21,083 bases of DNA, from assembly GCA_021796015.1 (NCBI GenBank), contig JAJYOT010000033.1, positions 1-21,083 of the forward strand, written 5' to 3'. Of this stretch, positions 6,718 to 13,153 are shown one piece after another. Position 1 is the first letter of the stretch. Every line of letters starts with the position of its first letter. The stretch comes from a bacterium (GTDB lineage: Bacteria > Elusimicrobiota > Elusimicrobia > UBA1565 > UBA9628). Position numbers and translations under genes: made by a program. The notes beneath the pieces are model-generated. The model was not told where the DNA came from. It saw only the letters and a list, made by a program, of their open reading frames with translations, and searched no databases.

Positions 6718-8297
6718 CACATTCTAAAAACCGGATAGCGGGGATCTTCAATCGGGGCATTTAAAACGGCCGAGAGGCAAAAACCCAGAATCTTGCGGGT
6801 TTCTGAAGGTTCGATAATTCCGTCATCCCAAAGCCGGGCGGTTCCATAATAAGGATTTCCCTCGGTTTCGTATTGTTTTCGCACCGGAAGGGCAATCGCT
6901 TCCATTTCTTCTACGGAAATTTCCTTATGTTCCCGCAAAAGTTGTTCTTTTTTAATTAAGCTCATCACCGTCGCCGCTTGTTCTGAACCCATAACGGAAA
7001 CCCGGGCGTTCGGCCAGGTGAAAAGAAATCTTGGGTTGTAAGCGCGTCCGCACATCGCGTAGTTGCCAGCCCCATTAGAAGAACCGACTATCACCGTCAA
7101 TTTTGGAACATTGGCGGTTGAAACCGCTTGAACCAGTTTTGCTCCGTGCTTGATGATTCCCGCCTGTTCATAATCTTTTCCAACCATAAACCCGGTGATA
7201 TTTTGAAGGAAAAGAATCGGCACTTTTCTCTGACAGCAAAGCTCGATAAAATGCGCCCCCTTAAGCGCCGATTCCGGAAGCAAAATCCCTTGGTTCCCCA
7301 AAATTCCCACAGGATGCCCCATGATTTTCGCAAAACCGCAAACTAAAGTCTGTCCGTAGTATTGTTTAAATTGTTGAAAGCGACTGTCGTCTACCAAACG
7401 AGAAACGATATCAATCACGCTACAAGGACGCCTTAAGTCGCGGTTGATAATCTCATAAAGCTCATCCGCCGGGTGTTTTGGTTCGGCTCCAACGCCCCAT
7501 TTAAAAACCGGGAGATTTAGATTTTCAACCAGAGAACGACAAATTTTAAGCGCATCCTCATCATTATCAGCCAGATAGTCGGTGACTCCGGAAACGCGGC
7601 TGTGCATCTCGCCTCCGCCCAACTCTTCCGCCGTTGATTCTTCTCCCGTCGCCGCCTTGACCAAAGGAGGACCGCCCAGATAAATTGTTCCCTGATTACG
7701 CACAATAATGGCCTCATCAGACATCGCCGGAACGTACGCCCCTCCGGCCGTGCACATTCCCATCACAATAGAAATTTGAGGAATCCCCATTGAAGACATA
7801 ACGGCTTGGTTATAAAAAATGCGCCCGAAGTGTTCTTTATCCGGGAAAACCTCGGCTTGTTTCGGCAGAAAAACCCCGCCGGAATCTACAAGATAAATGC
7901 AGGGCAAGCGGTTTTGAAGCGCAATTTCCTGCGCACGCAAATGTTTTCTAATCGTCTCTGGAAAATAGGTTCCGCCCTTGACCGTCGCATCGTTAGCGGC
8001 AATAACGCAGAGGCGTCCGCTGACCACCCCCATGCCTGTGACAATTCCAGCCGAGGGAACTTCATTGTCGTAGAGGCCAAACGCAGCGAGAGGGGAAAAC
8101 TCCAGAAAATAAGAACCTGGATCAATAAGCCGGTCAATACGCTCTCGAGCGGTAAATTTACCGCGCTTCTTATGAAGACTCACCGCTTTTTCAGAACCTC
8201 CGCGGCGCGTTACTTCCAAGCGCGCCTTCAATTCCGAAATTAAATTCTCGTGGTAAGATCTGTTTTCTTCGGCTTCTGAATGGGTTTTAGTTGCCAT
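6717..8297 (-). CDS. mccB: Methylcrotonyl-CoA carboxylase, carboxyltransferase (beta) subunit
   Basis: The enzyme transfers CO2 from biotin to 3-methylcrotonyl-CoA, making 3-methylglutaconyl-CoA. At 526 aa it matches the family. The tandem crotonase-like N and C domains carry [11 protein letters not shown] (185-195), [13 protein letters not shown] (208-220) and the C-terminal [20 protein letters not shown]. The [13 protein letters not shown] motif and the ending YPVFRM favour methylcrotonyl- over propionyl- or geranyl-CoA carboxylase. It is the first gene of the - strand operon. TCCT at 8306-8309 gives an AGGA site 8 nt before the ATG, overlapping a TAGGAT -10-like box. The biotin-carboxylase/BCCP partner (mccA), needed for activity, is not next to it. 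Confidence 0.93.
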   Translation of the reverse strand: MATKTHSEAEENRSYHENLISELKARLEVTRRGGSEKAVSLHKKRGKFTARERIDRLIDPGSYFLEFSPLAAFGLYDNEVPSAGIVTGMGVVSGRLCVIAANDATVKGGTYFPETIRKHLRAQEIALQNRLPCIYLVDSGGVFLPKQAEVFPDKEHFGRIFYNQAVMSSMGIPQISIVMGMCTAGGAYVPAMSDEAIIVRNQGTIYLGGPPLVKAATGEESTAEELGGGEMHSRVSGVTDYLADNDEDALKICRSLVENLNLPVFKWGVGAEPKHPADELYEIINRDLRRPCSVIDIVSRLVDDSRFQQFKQYYGQTLVCGFAKIMGHPVGILGNQGILLPESALKGAHFIELCCQRKVPILFLQNITGFMVGKDYEQAGIIKHGAKLVQAVSTANVPKLTVIVGSSNGAGNYAMCGRAYNPRFLFTWPNARVSVMGSEQAATVMSLIKKEQLLREHKEISVEEMEAIALPVRKQYETEGNPYYGTARLWDDGIIEPSETRKILGFCLSAVLNAPIEDPRYPVFRM

Positions 8298-8304
8298 CTT
8301 TTGT

Positions 8305-8310
8305 ATCCTA
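8305..8310 (-). promoter_or_regulatory. Possible -10 box (TAGGAT) or Shine-Dalgarno of mccB
   Basis: On the - strand TAGGAT lies 7 nt before the mccB ATG. The same bases include AGGA, which could be a Shine-Dalgarno, so the two readings compete. No good -35 is visible. Confidence 0.35.
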
Positions 8311-8337
8311 GCAAAAAATTAAAGCGTCTCTTTTCGC

Positions 8338-8343
8338 TATAAT
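8338..8343 (+). promoter_or_regulatory. -10 box of add, likely leaderless
   Basis: A perfect TATAAT ends 6 nt before the add ATG at 8350. Transcription starting 6-7 nt downstream would begin at the start codon itself. There is no Shine-Dalgarno and no recognisable -35. Confidence 0.6.
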
Positions 8344-8349
8344 GAACCA

Positions 8350-9387
8350 ATGAATTCTTTAGAGTTTTTCCGCAAGATGCCAAAAACAGAACTTCACTTA
8401 CACCTTGAAGGCACGGTATCACCACAAACTCTGTGGAAAATGGCGCATAAAAACCATGTCCCGCTTCCGGTTGGAACGCTCAAAGAGCTTTTTGCGCTTT
8501 ACGAATTTGAATCCTTCGATAAGTTTCTCAAACTCTGGCAGGCGATGTGCCGCTGTTTTAAGACCGAAGCCGATTACGTTTTCATGGTTGAGAATTTTGC
8601 GAAAGACTGCGCAAAACAAAATATCCGCTATGCCGAACTTCATTTTACGCCATTTAATCATGAAAAATTCGCCATCGGGGGAAAGCGCGCTCTCAACGCC
8701 GTGACAAAAAAACTTCAATCTCTCGAAAAAAAAGGCGGGCCGATAACTCGGCTAATTATTGATATTCCCGCTGAGGGAGGAAAAAAGGCGGGGGAATACA
8801 CGACTCGTCTCTTGGAAAAGGAAAAAAATCCGTTGATTGTTGCCATAGGCCTTGGCGGCCCTGAAGCGGGATTTCCAAGGAAAAATTTTTCCGAATATTT
8901 TAGGCGCGCAAGAGAAGCGGGATATTTTTGCGTGGCCCACGCGGGGGAAACCGAAGGTCCTCTTCATGTTCAAGAGGCTGTCGTGGATCTCAAAGCGCGC
9001 CGCATCCAACATGGGGTTCGGGCTGCTGAAAGCCAAAAAGTTCTGGATTTACTCAAAAATCAAAATATCTGTTGTGACGTGGCCTTAACCAGCAATCTGT
9101 GCCTTAAAGTGTTCAAAAGAATCGAACATCACCCGATTAAGCGTCTCCTCAAGGCTCAAATTCCCCTCACGCTTAATACTGACGACCCGCCTTTTTTTAA
9201 TACCAATCTTACGCGGGAATATGAGAGAGCTTACTTAGAATTAGGGATTAAGCTCGAAGATTTGTGGGAAATGAATCTCAACGGTTTACGCTTTGGCCTT
9301 GCAGAAACCGCGCTTCGCAGAAGTCTTATGGAAGAGTTTAAAAAAAGCGCCCCGGGGAAAACCCCAAGGCGCTTTCCTTCTTACTAA
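8350..9387 (+). CDS. add: Adenosine deaminase family enzyme
   Basis: This zinc-dependent TIM-barrel deaminase (345 aa) acts on adenosine or a related purine nucleoside. The metal and catalytic residues are all visible: HLH (H16, H18), HAGE (H197, E200), H221 in RIQHG, and D278/D279 in NTDDP. The DDPPFF variant of the last motif also occurs in enzymes that act on adenine or 6-aminodeoxyfutalosine, so the exact substrate is open. No menaquinone (mqn) or purine salvage genes adjoin it. It is monocistronic, divergent from mccB across 52 nt, probably leaderless, and its last codons contain a terminator hairpin. Confidence 0.9.
   Translation: MNSLEFFRKMPKTELHLHLEGTVSPQTLWKMAHKNHVPLPVGTLKELFALYEFESFDKFLKLWQAMCRCFKTEADYVFMVENFAKDCAKQNIRYAELHFTPFNHEKFAIGGKRALNAVTKKLQSLEKKGGPITRLIIDIPAEGGKKAGEYTTRLLEKEKNPLIVAIGLGGPEAGFPRKNFSEYFRRAREAGYFCVAHAGETEGPLHVQEAVVDLKARRIQHGVRAAESQKVLDLLKNQNICCDVALTSNLCLKVFKRIEHHPIKRLLKAQIPLTLNTDDPPFFNTNLTREYERAYLELGIKLEDLWEMNLNGLRFGLAETALRRSLMEEFKKSAPGKTPRRFPSY
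9344..9382. terminator. Bidirectional terminator inside the add 3' end
   Basis: AAAGCGCC (9344-9351) pairs with GGCGCTTT (9368-9375). GGGG/CCCC (9354-9357/9362-9365) extends the stem across a 2-nt mismatch, with an AAAA loop. The + strand tail is only moderately T-rich (CCTTCTT). On the - strand the stem is followed by a run of 7 T's, so it should stop transcripts of the peptide gene at 9388-9540. It lies within the last 15 codons of add. Confidence 0.7.
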
Positions 9388-9540
9388 TTAGCCGTTGATG
9401 CAAATATGGCCCGGGCTGCAGGGGCTGACGATTTGAGGCTGAACACAGATATGTCCCGGCGAACAGGGACTGACAATAGAAGCCTTCGGAAACGACAGTC
9501 CGGCCGACACAAACGCCAACGACAAGATGATTGATTTCAT
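9388..9540 (-). CDS. Secreted 50-aa peptide with two IVSPCSPGHIC repeats
   Basis: I do not recognise this gene. The 50-aa product has a hydrophobic signal-like N-terminus (MKSIILSLAFVSAGLSFPKA). The rest is two exact copies of IVSPCSPGHIC (residues 22-32 and 37-47) joined by VQPQ and ending ING. Each copy has a Cys-x5-Cys pair (C26/C32, C41/C47) with a His between (H30, H45), suggesting disulfide loops or metal binding after export. The start at 9540 is decided by a perfect AAGGAGGG Shine-Dalgarno at 9548-9555, 7 nt upstream. Seven of the 11 codons differ between repeats, always synonymously, which argues strongly for a real, selected protein. It is convergent with add and shares its terminator. 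An FNR-type box lies 98 bp upstream. Confidence 0.8.
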   Translation of the reverse strand: MKSIILSLAFVSAGLSFPKASIVSPCSPGHICVQPQIVSPCSPGHICING

Positions 9541-9559
9541 ATTCTGACCCTCCTTTGGG

Positions 9560-9622
9560 TTATCTTTTCTCATACTTTTAGGATACCTTGAAACGCCCGC
9601 GACGCGCCATGAGAAAAGTTAA
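9560..9622. repeat. Inverted repeat in the peptide gene's promoter region
   Basis: CTTTTCTCAT (9564-9573) is the exact reverse complement of ATGAGAAAAG (9609-9618). Including three flanking pairs, 13 of 14 positions match, with 35 nt between the two 10-bp arms. It brackets the region where the peptide promoter should lie and could be an operator pair or a leader RNA stem. Confidence 0.55.
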
Positions 9623-9631
9623 GACCTGGAA

Positions 9632-9645
9632 TTGATTTAAATCAA
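9632..9645. promoter_or_regulatory. FNR/CRP-type operator (perfect palindrome)
   Basis: TTGATTTAAATCAA is a perfect 14-bp palindrome. It matches the FNR consensus TTGAT-N4-ATCAA at every specified base. Its centre is 98 bp upstream of the peptide gene ATG (9540) and 117 bp upstream of the lytic transglycosylase ATG (9755). The peptide gene is the likelier target by distance. A TATCCT -10-like box on the - strand (9580-9585) would put the operator about 65 bp upstream of transcription start. The regulator is not in the window. Confidence 0.6.
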
Positions 9646-9665
9646 CCCACGAAATAACGGAAAAC

Positions 9666-9737
9666 GACCCTTCATTCAACTGGGTCTAAAGGCCCGCCTC
9701 AAGCTAGGCCCTTTGGCCCTGTCGGGACGGCCGAAGG
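9666..9737 (+). other. Potentially structured intergenic RNA/DNA segment
   Basis: GACCC (9666-9670) pairs with GGGTC (9682-9686). CCTTTGGCC (9710-9718) pairs with GGCCGAAGG (9729-9737), 9 bp with one G-U, around a 10-nt loop. AAAGG (9688-9692) can instead pair with CCTTT (9710-9714), so two folds are mutually exclusive. No gene is encoded and I matched no known riboswitch. It sits just upstream of the -10 box of the transglycosylase gene. Confidence 0.4.
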
Positions 9738-9742
9738 CGTGG

Positions 9743-9748
9743 TATACT
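9743..9748 (+). promoter_or_regulatory. -10 box of the lytic transglycosylase gene, likely leaderless
   Basis: TATACT ends 6 nt before the ATG at 9755, the same geometry as at add. Only GAGAGT separates it from the start, too close to serve as a Shine-Dalgarno. The predicted transcript starts at or next to the AUG. Confidence 0.55.
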
Positions 9749-9754
9749 GAGAGT

Positions 9755-10600
9755 ATGGTTAAACTCTATCGTCGTCTCATGGTCTTAACCGTAACCGCCG
9801 TAATCGTCAGTTCCGCCTATTCACAGAATGGACACTCCGAAGGCGGCAAGGCCCCCATACTCGCGATGGCGGGCTTTCCAGCTCCCGACATCGATGTAAA
9901 CCGCCTTAACTGGATGTTTGACCGCGAAATCACCAAGATTCAGGGTTCCGTTTCCACTCCCAAGGCCAAGGCCCAAGCCCCGAACAAACCCCTGAATAAA
10001 CCCATCAATCTCAAAGGCCTTCCTAGAAAAAGCTTTCTCAAAATTCCACTTCCCCATAGGATAAACCCCTATCAACGCCTATTGACTCAATTTACCTCCC
10101 ATCCCAAAAAAATGGATCAATACGACCCCATCATCCTTAAATACGCGGCGATTTATCACCTGGATCCAAGACTGATTAAAGCCGTTATCGCCGCCGAATC
10201 AGGGTTTAATGAAAATGCGGTCTCCGCCCGAGGCGCCCGGGGCCTCATGCAAGTCGTGCCTAGGACGGCTTCTCACTTTGGCATTTCTTCTTACCGCCTT
10301 TTCTTTGGAGATGACAATATCGCGGCTGGAACCGCTTATCTGGCGAATCTTTTTGCCAGCGTCTTAAAAAAACTGGGGCTCAGCGGCGCCTCAATCAAAC
10401 GCCTTCCGCCTTGGGTCATTGAACGCGTGATTGCCGCCTATCACGCCGGACCGCGATTTTTAAGAAGTCGTTGGCTTTACCGTTCGACCCGAAATTATGT
10501 ACGGAAAGTCATGCTTTTCTATCACTCGCCTGTTTCTCGAATCCGCAATGTCCCGCCGCGGCCTCAATCGCTCGCCGCGCGCTTTGTCGCGGAAATATAG
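9755..10600 (+). CDS. Secreted SLT-type lytic transglycosylase
   Basis: This 281-aa protein should cleave peptidoglycan between MurNAc and GlcNAc in the periplasm. An N-terminal signal peptide (about residues 1-23, VLTVTAVIVSSAYSQ) is followed by about 100 residues of Pro/Lys-rich linker. The SLT domain spans about residues 122-260: catalytic Glu148 in AAESGFNENAVSARG, then GARGLMQVVP, NIAAGTAYL and AYHAGP. All three SLT signature blocks are present, so it should be active. The start at 9755 follows the -10 geometry and gives a clean signal peptide. An upstream in-frame start at 9713 would add 14 unlikely residues. A membrane-anchored unknown protein follows after 4 nt, probably co-transcribed. 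Confidence 0.92.
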   Translation: MVKLYRRLMVLTVTAVIVSSAYSQNGHSEGGKAPILAMAGFPAPDIDVNRLNWMFDREITKIQGSVSTPKAKAQAPNKPLNKPINLKGLPRKSFLKIPLPHRINPYQRLLTQFTSHPKKMDQYDPIILKYAAIYHLDPRLIKAVIAAESGFNENAVSARGARGLMQVVPRTASHFGISSYRLFFGDDNIAAGTAYLANLFASVLKKLGLSGASIKRLPPWVIERVIAAYHAGPRFLRSRWLYRSTRNYVRKVMLFYHSPVSRIRNVPPRPQSLAARFVAEI

Positions 10601-10604
10601 GCCC

Positions 10605-11900
10605 ATGAAAAAGTCGTCTCTGGCCCTCCTTCTTTTAGGGGCGGTTTTCTTCTTAACTTTTTTCACCATGCCGCGACTTCGAGACCCCGTTCTAACGATA
10701 GGAAAAGGCCGTCTTCAAAACTCGAAAGAAAAACCGCCTGGAGGCGTGTTACCAGAACCTCTCAACGCCTTTACTTCTCGCCTGGTTCAATCTCACCCAC
10801 AAATTAAACCCCTCACCGCTCAGATTTGGCATGACGCCATGGCTTCCGACGTTCCCAGGGAAATCGGAGAGTACGCCTCCCCTCAAACCCCCAATATTTC
10901 CGGAACTCCGGTTTGGAGTTTTTTAGGCCAGGGAGGCGCGGAGAAAAATAAGGGCCCTAGTGCTTTTCTCAGTCAATACTCGCCTTATTCCGTCAAAAAT
11001 TCAAAAAATCTTGGCTCAAATCCGATTGGTTTTTCCAGAATTTCTAGCGCAAAGGCCTCTACCACCCAATTCAAAGGAAAACCCAACCGCGAGATTGAGG
11101 CGGAAAAACACCTCCTTAAAGAATGGGTTAAGACTGGAAAAGTTCCTGGGAAAGCCCGCCGTCACGAAAATAAAAAAATTGACGCTGGCCATAAGCCCGC
11201 CCAAAAACACTCCCGCGCCTCGCACGCGCCCCGCAATCCGCTTCTGGCCGCCTATCATCTCGCCCAAATTCATGTTCACCGCGCTTCCCATCAACTTCGA
11301 GAATCAAAAAGAAGGCGCGCCATCAAAAGAAATCACAAAAAGCATTCAAAAAGAAAGCCCTCGTTTAGGAATCTTATCGGCAAAAAAAGCCTGACCTCTC
11401 CGCGCGCCGGAAAATTTCCGCCCAATCCTTGGAATCAAGGCAACCCGCCTCCGCTGCCCGAAGGGCAATACTTTGCCGGGCGGGCCTTGGAACCCAATGA
11501 AATCGCTTCTCTTTCTTTGCCGTCTTCCCAGGAAATTCCTCGGAGAAACGGTTGGTTCACCGATGGACGCAATTATTATTATCATCAAGGCCCAAAACTC
11601 GGAATACTTTCCAATGGAGGCTGGGCCTGGATCGTGATGCGCGGGAAAAAATCATTTGTCTATGCTTCGCCCGAAGCCCAACCGCTTATTCTTTCCCAGA
11701 ACCATTTATGGACCCAAGAAGGAGGCGAATTTCTCCTGGAAGAAAACGGACGCGCGCTCGGGAAAAACAAGCTTTTAGTTTGGAAAGACTCTCATCCGGA
11801 AGACCCCCATCCCACTATCCGCTATAGCGCGAACCTCAGCAAAATGGCAATTACCTCTCAAAAAAAGACGACGGTTTATTCTTTAAGCGCCGGAAATTAA
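10605..11900 (+). CDS. Hypothetical membrane-anchored or exported basic protein
   Basis: I do not recognise this 431-aa protein. It begins MKKSSLALLLLGAVFFLTFF, a signal peptide or N-terminal anchor. Then come about 160 residues of low-complexity Pro/Ser sequence, a strongly basic His/Lys/Arg-rich stretch (about residues 180-262, including KRNHKKHSKRK), a Pro-rich hinge (272-286) and a compact aromatic C-terminal segment (about 315-395, with NGWFTDGRNYYYH and NGGWAWIVMRGKKSF). The basic stretch could bind anionic cell-wall polymers or nucleic acid. That is inference. The ATG at 10605 is 4 nt after the transglycosylase stop. Longer starts inside the previous gene lack a signal peptide. Its TAA overlaps the stop of the convergent lipoprotein gene (TTAA). 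Confidence 0.75.
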   Translation: MKKSSLALLLLGAVFFLTFFTMPRLRDPVLTIGKGRLQNSKEKPPGGVLPEPLNAFTSRLVQSHPQIKPLTAQIWHDAMASDVPREIGEYASPQTPNISGTPVWSFLGQGGAEKNKGPSAFLSQYSPYSVKNSKNLGSNPIGFSRISSAKASTTQFKGKPNREIEAEKHLLKEWVKTGKVPGKARRHENKKIDAGHKPAQKHSRASHAPRNPLLAAYHLAQIHVHRASHQLRESKRRRAIKRNHKKHSKRKPSFRNLIGKKSLTSPRAGKFPPNPWNQGNPPPLPEGQYFAGRALEPNEIASLSLPSSQEIPRRNGWFTDGRNYYYHQGPKLGILSNGGWAWIVMRGKKSFVYASPEAQPLILSQNHLWTQEGGEFLLEENGRALGKNKLLVWKDSHPEDPHPTIRYSANLSKMAITSQKKTTVYSLSAGN

Positions 11901-13126
11901 GGCAATTCTCCATTTTCAAATCCTGATTTTTTCTTTGTTTTCTGACGGTCCAAATAGAGATAACTGACAAATTTTTTAAAATCCGGATAAAAACGTTTAA
12001 AATCAGCCTTGAGCGCCCGGTAGTGAATAAGATAGTAGCCCGGGCCTTTGGGAATCAACCAGGTTTCAGTCACGAAAACGCTGGCCGTCGCGCCCGGCAA
12101 ATCATTTTTCGGATAGGCAAAATTATGATAGCGAACGCCTTGACCAAAATAAGTAGACACATGAACGCTAAAGAGGGTATGCGCGTCATCCAAACTACCC
12201 GCCTCCCGCATTTTTTCAAGGAGGGTTTTTTTGGGCTGATAATCTTTCATTCCCGGTTCCAAAAATTGGACGGCAATGCGGGCGCGATCTTTAGGGTCAA
12301 TCCACTCCGCGCCGCCCATAATCAGTTTTCTCGGCCAGCGAAGTTTGGTGGGAATATAAGAAAAAGAACTAATCACAACCGCTTCTACTTCTCGCCGATG
12401 CCAAAACGGCCCTCTCATGGCGGGAGCCTCGGGACTGCCAATCTCGGCCAAACGATTTTCAATAGCATCCGACCAAAGAGTATTGGCGTAAACGCGTCGG
12501 GCCACGCGCAAGGAATCAGCCTCCGACAAAGGCGTTTGATCTAAATGGGTATAATCCACCGGCGGAGTGACGGAAGAAAGATGAAAAGGCCACCAAAGCC
12601 TTCTCAGTCTTAACCCAATATGCTCAACAATCAGAGACGGGTCTTCGGTTGCGGTGTAAATCGTGAGGTTCCCGGCAAATGAAAACCGATTTTCTTGAAC
12701 CTTAACTTCCATTTCTTTTTCTAGCTCCGGCTTAAACGGGTAATAAAGCCTCAAGCCAAAAAGCCGGTAAGAAGCCATTATTGGGCGATAGACCCCGGGC
12801 GGGAGATTGACCGCGAACAAGCAACCGTCGTATCCTTGAACCGCAAATATCGGATGATCTAAATCAAGCTGACCCAGGCGATCTGCCTGAGCCCAAATAA
12901 TTTTGTTGGCTGGATGGGCGAAAAAATCAAACCAATCGGTATGCAGAAAATAAACGCAGGCCGACAAGGCCCCATTTTGCAGGGAAACCGCTTGCCTGGA
13001 AGAAGGAACCGTCGAACATGCGAAGGAAAGAACGGAAAGTAAAAGAAAGAACGGAAAGTAAAGGAAAGAACGGAAAGTAAAAGACTTTCCGTTTCTTTCT
13101 ATTCTTTCCTTTACTTTCCGTTCCAT
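11897..13126 (-). CDS. Hypothetical lipoprotein with repeat-encoded signal peptide
   Basis: This protein has 409 aa and unknown function. The N-terminus is basic, then FFLLLSVLSFACSTVPSS, a signal peptide ending in a lipobox-like SFAC with Cys37 as the probable lipidated residue (the -3 position is Ser rather than Leu, so imperfect). A segment with NLPPGVYRPIMASY and VKVQENRFSFAG looks like a small beta-domain. The rest is mixed, with many aromatic residues and few recognisable motifs. The start at 13126 (ATG) is preferred over the longer frame from 13198, whose extra 24 residues overlap the divergent gene. The signal-peptide codons coincide with 19-nt tandem repeats. The gene is convergent with the basic-protein gene. 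Confidence 0.75.
   Translation of the reverse strand: MERKVKERIERNGKSFTFRSFLYFPFFLLLSVLSFACSTVPSSRQAVSLQNGALSACVYFLHTDWFDFFAHPANKIIWAQADRLGQLDLDHPIFAVQGYDGCLFAVNLPPGVYRPIMASYRLFGLRLYYPFKPELEKEMEVKVQENRFSFAGNLTIYTATEDPSLIVEHIGLRLRRLWWPFHLSSVTPPVDYTHLDQTPLSEADSLRVARRVYANTLWSDAIENRLAEIGSPEAPAMRGPFWHRREVEAVVISSFSYIPTKLRWPRKLIMGGAEWIDPKDRARIAVQFLEPGMKDYQPKKTLLEKMREAGSLDDAHTLFSVHVSTYFGQGVRYHNFAYPKNDLPGATASVFVTETWLIPKGPGYYLIHYRALKADFKRFYPDFKKFVSYLYLDRQKTKKKSGFENGELP
13025..13126. repeat. Three 19-nt tandem repeats plus an inverted copy
   Basis: The + strand unit GGAAAGAACGGAAAGTAAA occurs at 13025-13043, 13044-13062 (first base A) and 13063-13081. It is followed by inverted, diverged copies to 13124 (ACTTTCCGTTTC at 13084-13095, TTTACTTTCCGTTCC at 13110-13124). 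The innermost arms GAACGGAAAGT/ACTTTCCGTTTC form a hairpin with a 5-nt loop. On the - strand the whole array encodes residues 1-34 of the lipoprotein precursor, covering nearly its full signal peptide. Confidence 0.8.
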
Positions 13127-13134
13127 TTGAAACC

Positions 13135-13140
13135 AGTTTA
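13135..13140 (-). promoter_or_regulatory. -10-like box of the lipoprotein gene
   Basis: On the - strand TAAACT lies 8 nt before the ATG at 13126 with no Shine-Dalgarno. A second - strand candidate, TATACT (13140-13145), overlaps the + strand TATAAT of the divergent gene. Confidence 0.4.
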
Positions 13141-13141
13141 G

Positions 13142-13147
13142 TATAAT
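13142..13147 (+). promoter_or_regulatory. -10 box of the gene at 13154, likely leaderless
   Basis: TATAAT ends 6 nt before the ATG at 13154. The intervening TTGGGC is not a Shine-Dalgarno. Geometry is identical to add and the transglycosylase gene. Confidence 0.6.
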
Positions 13148-13153
13148 TTGGGC

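Noticed and set aside
8342..8353. Four-codon mini-ORF (ATGAACCAATGA) overlapping the add start
   Set aside because: It lies between the -10 box and the predicted transcription start, so it is probably not transcribed.
9541..9573. Start at 9573 for the repeat peptide
   Set aside because: It adds 11 charged residues before the signal peptide, while the ATG at 9540 has a perfect Shine-Dalgarno.
9666..9737. c-di-GMP-I riboswitch
   Set aside because: Some AAAGGC and GGGACG pieces are suggestive, but the conserved order and the CGCAAAGC core are missing.
10497..10604. Upstream start for the basic protein
   Set aside because: It overlaps the transglycosylase gene and hides the N-terminal hydrophobic segment. 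ATG 10605 is better.
13025..13081. CRISPR array
   Set aside because: The 19-nt units are contiguous with no spacers and lie within a coding region.
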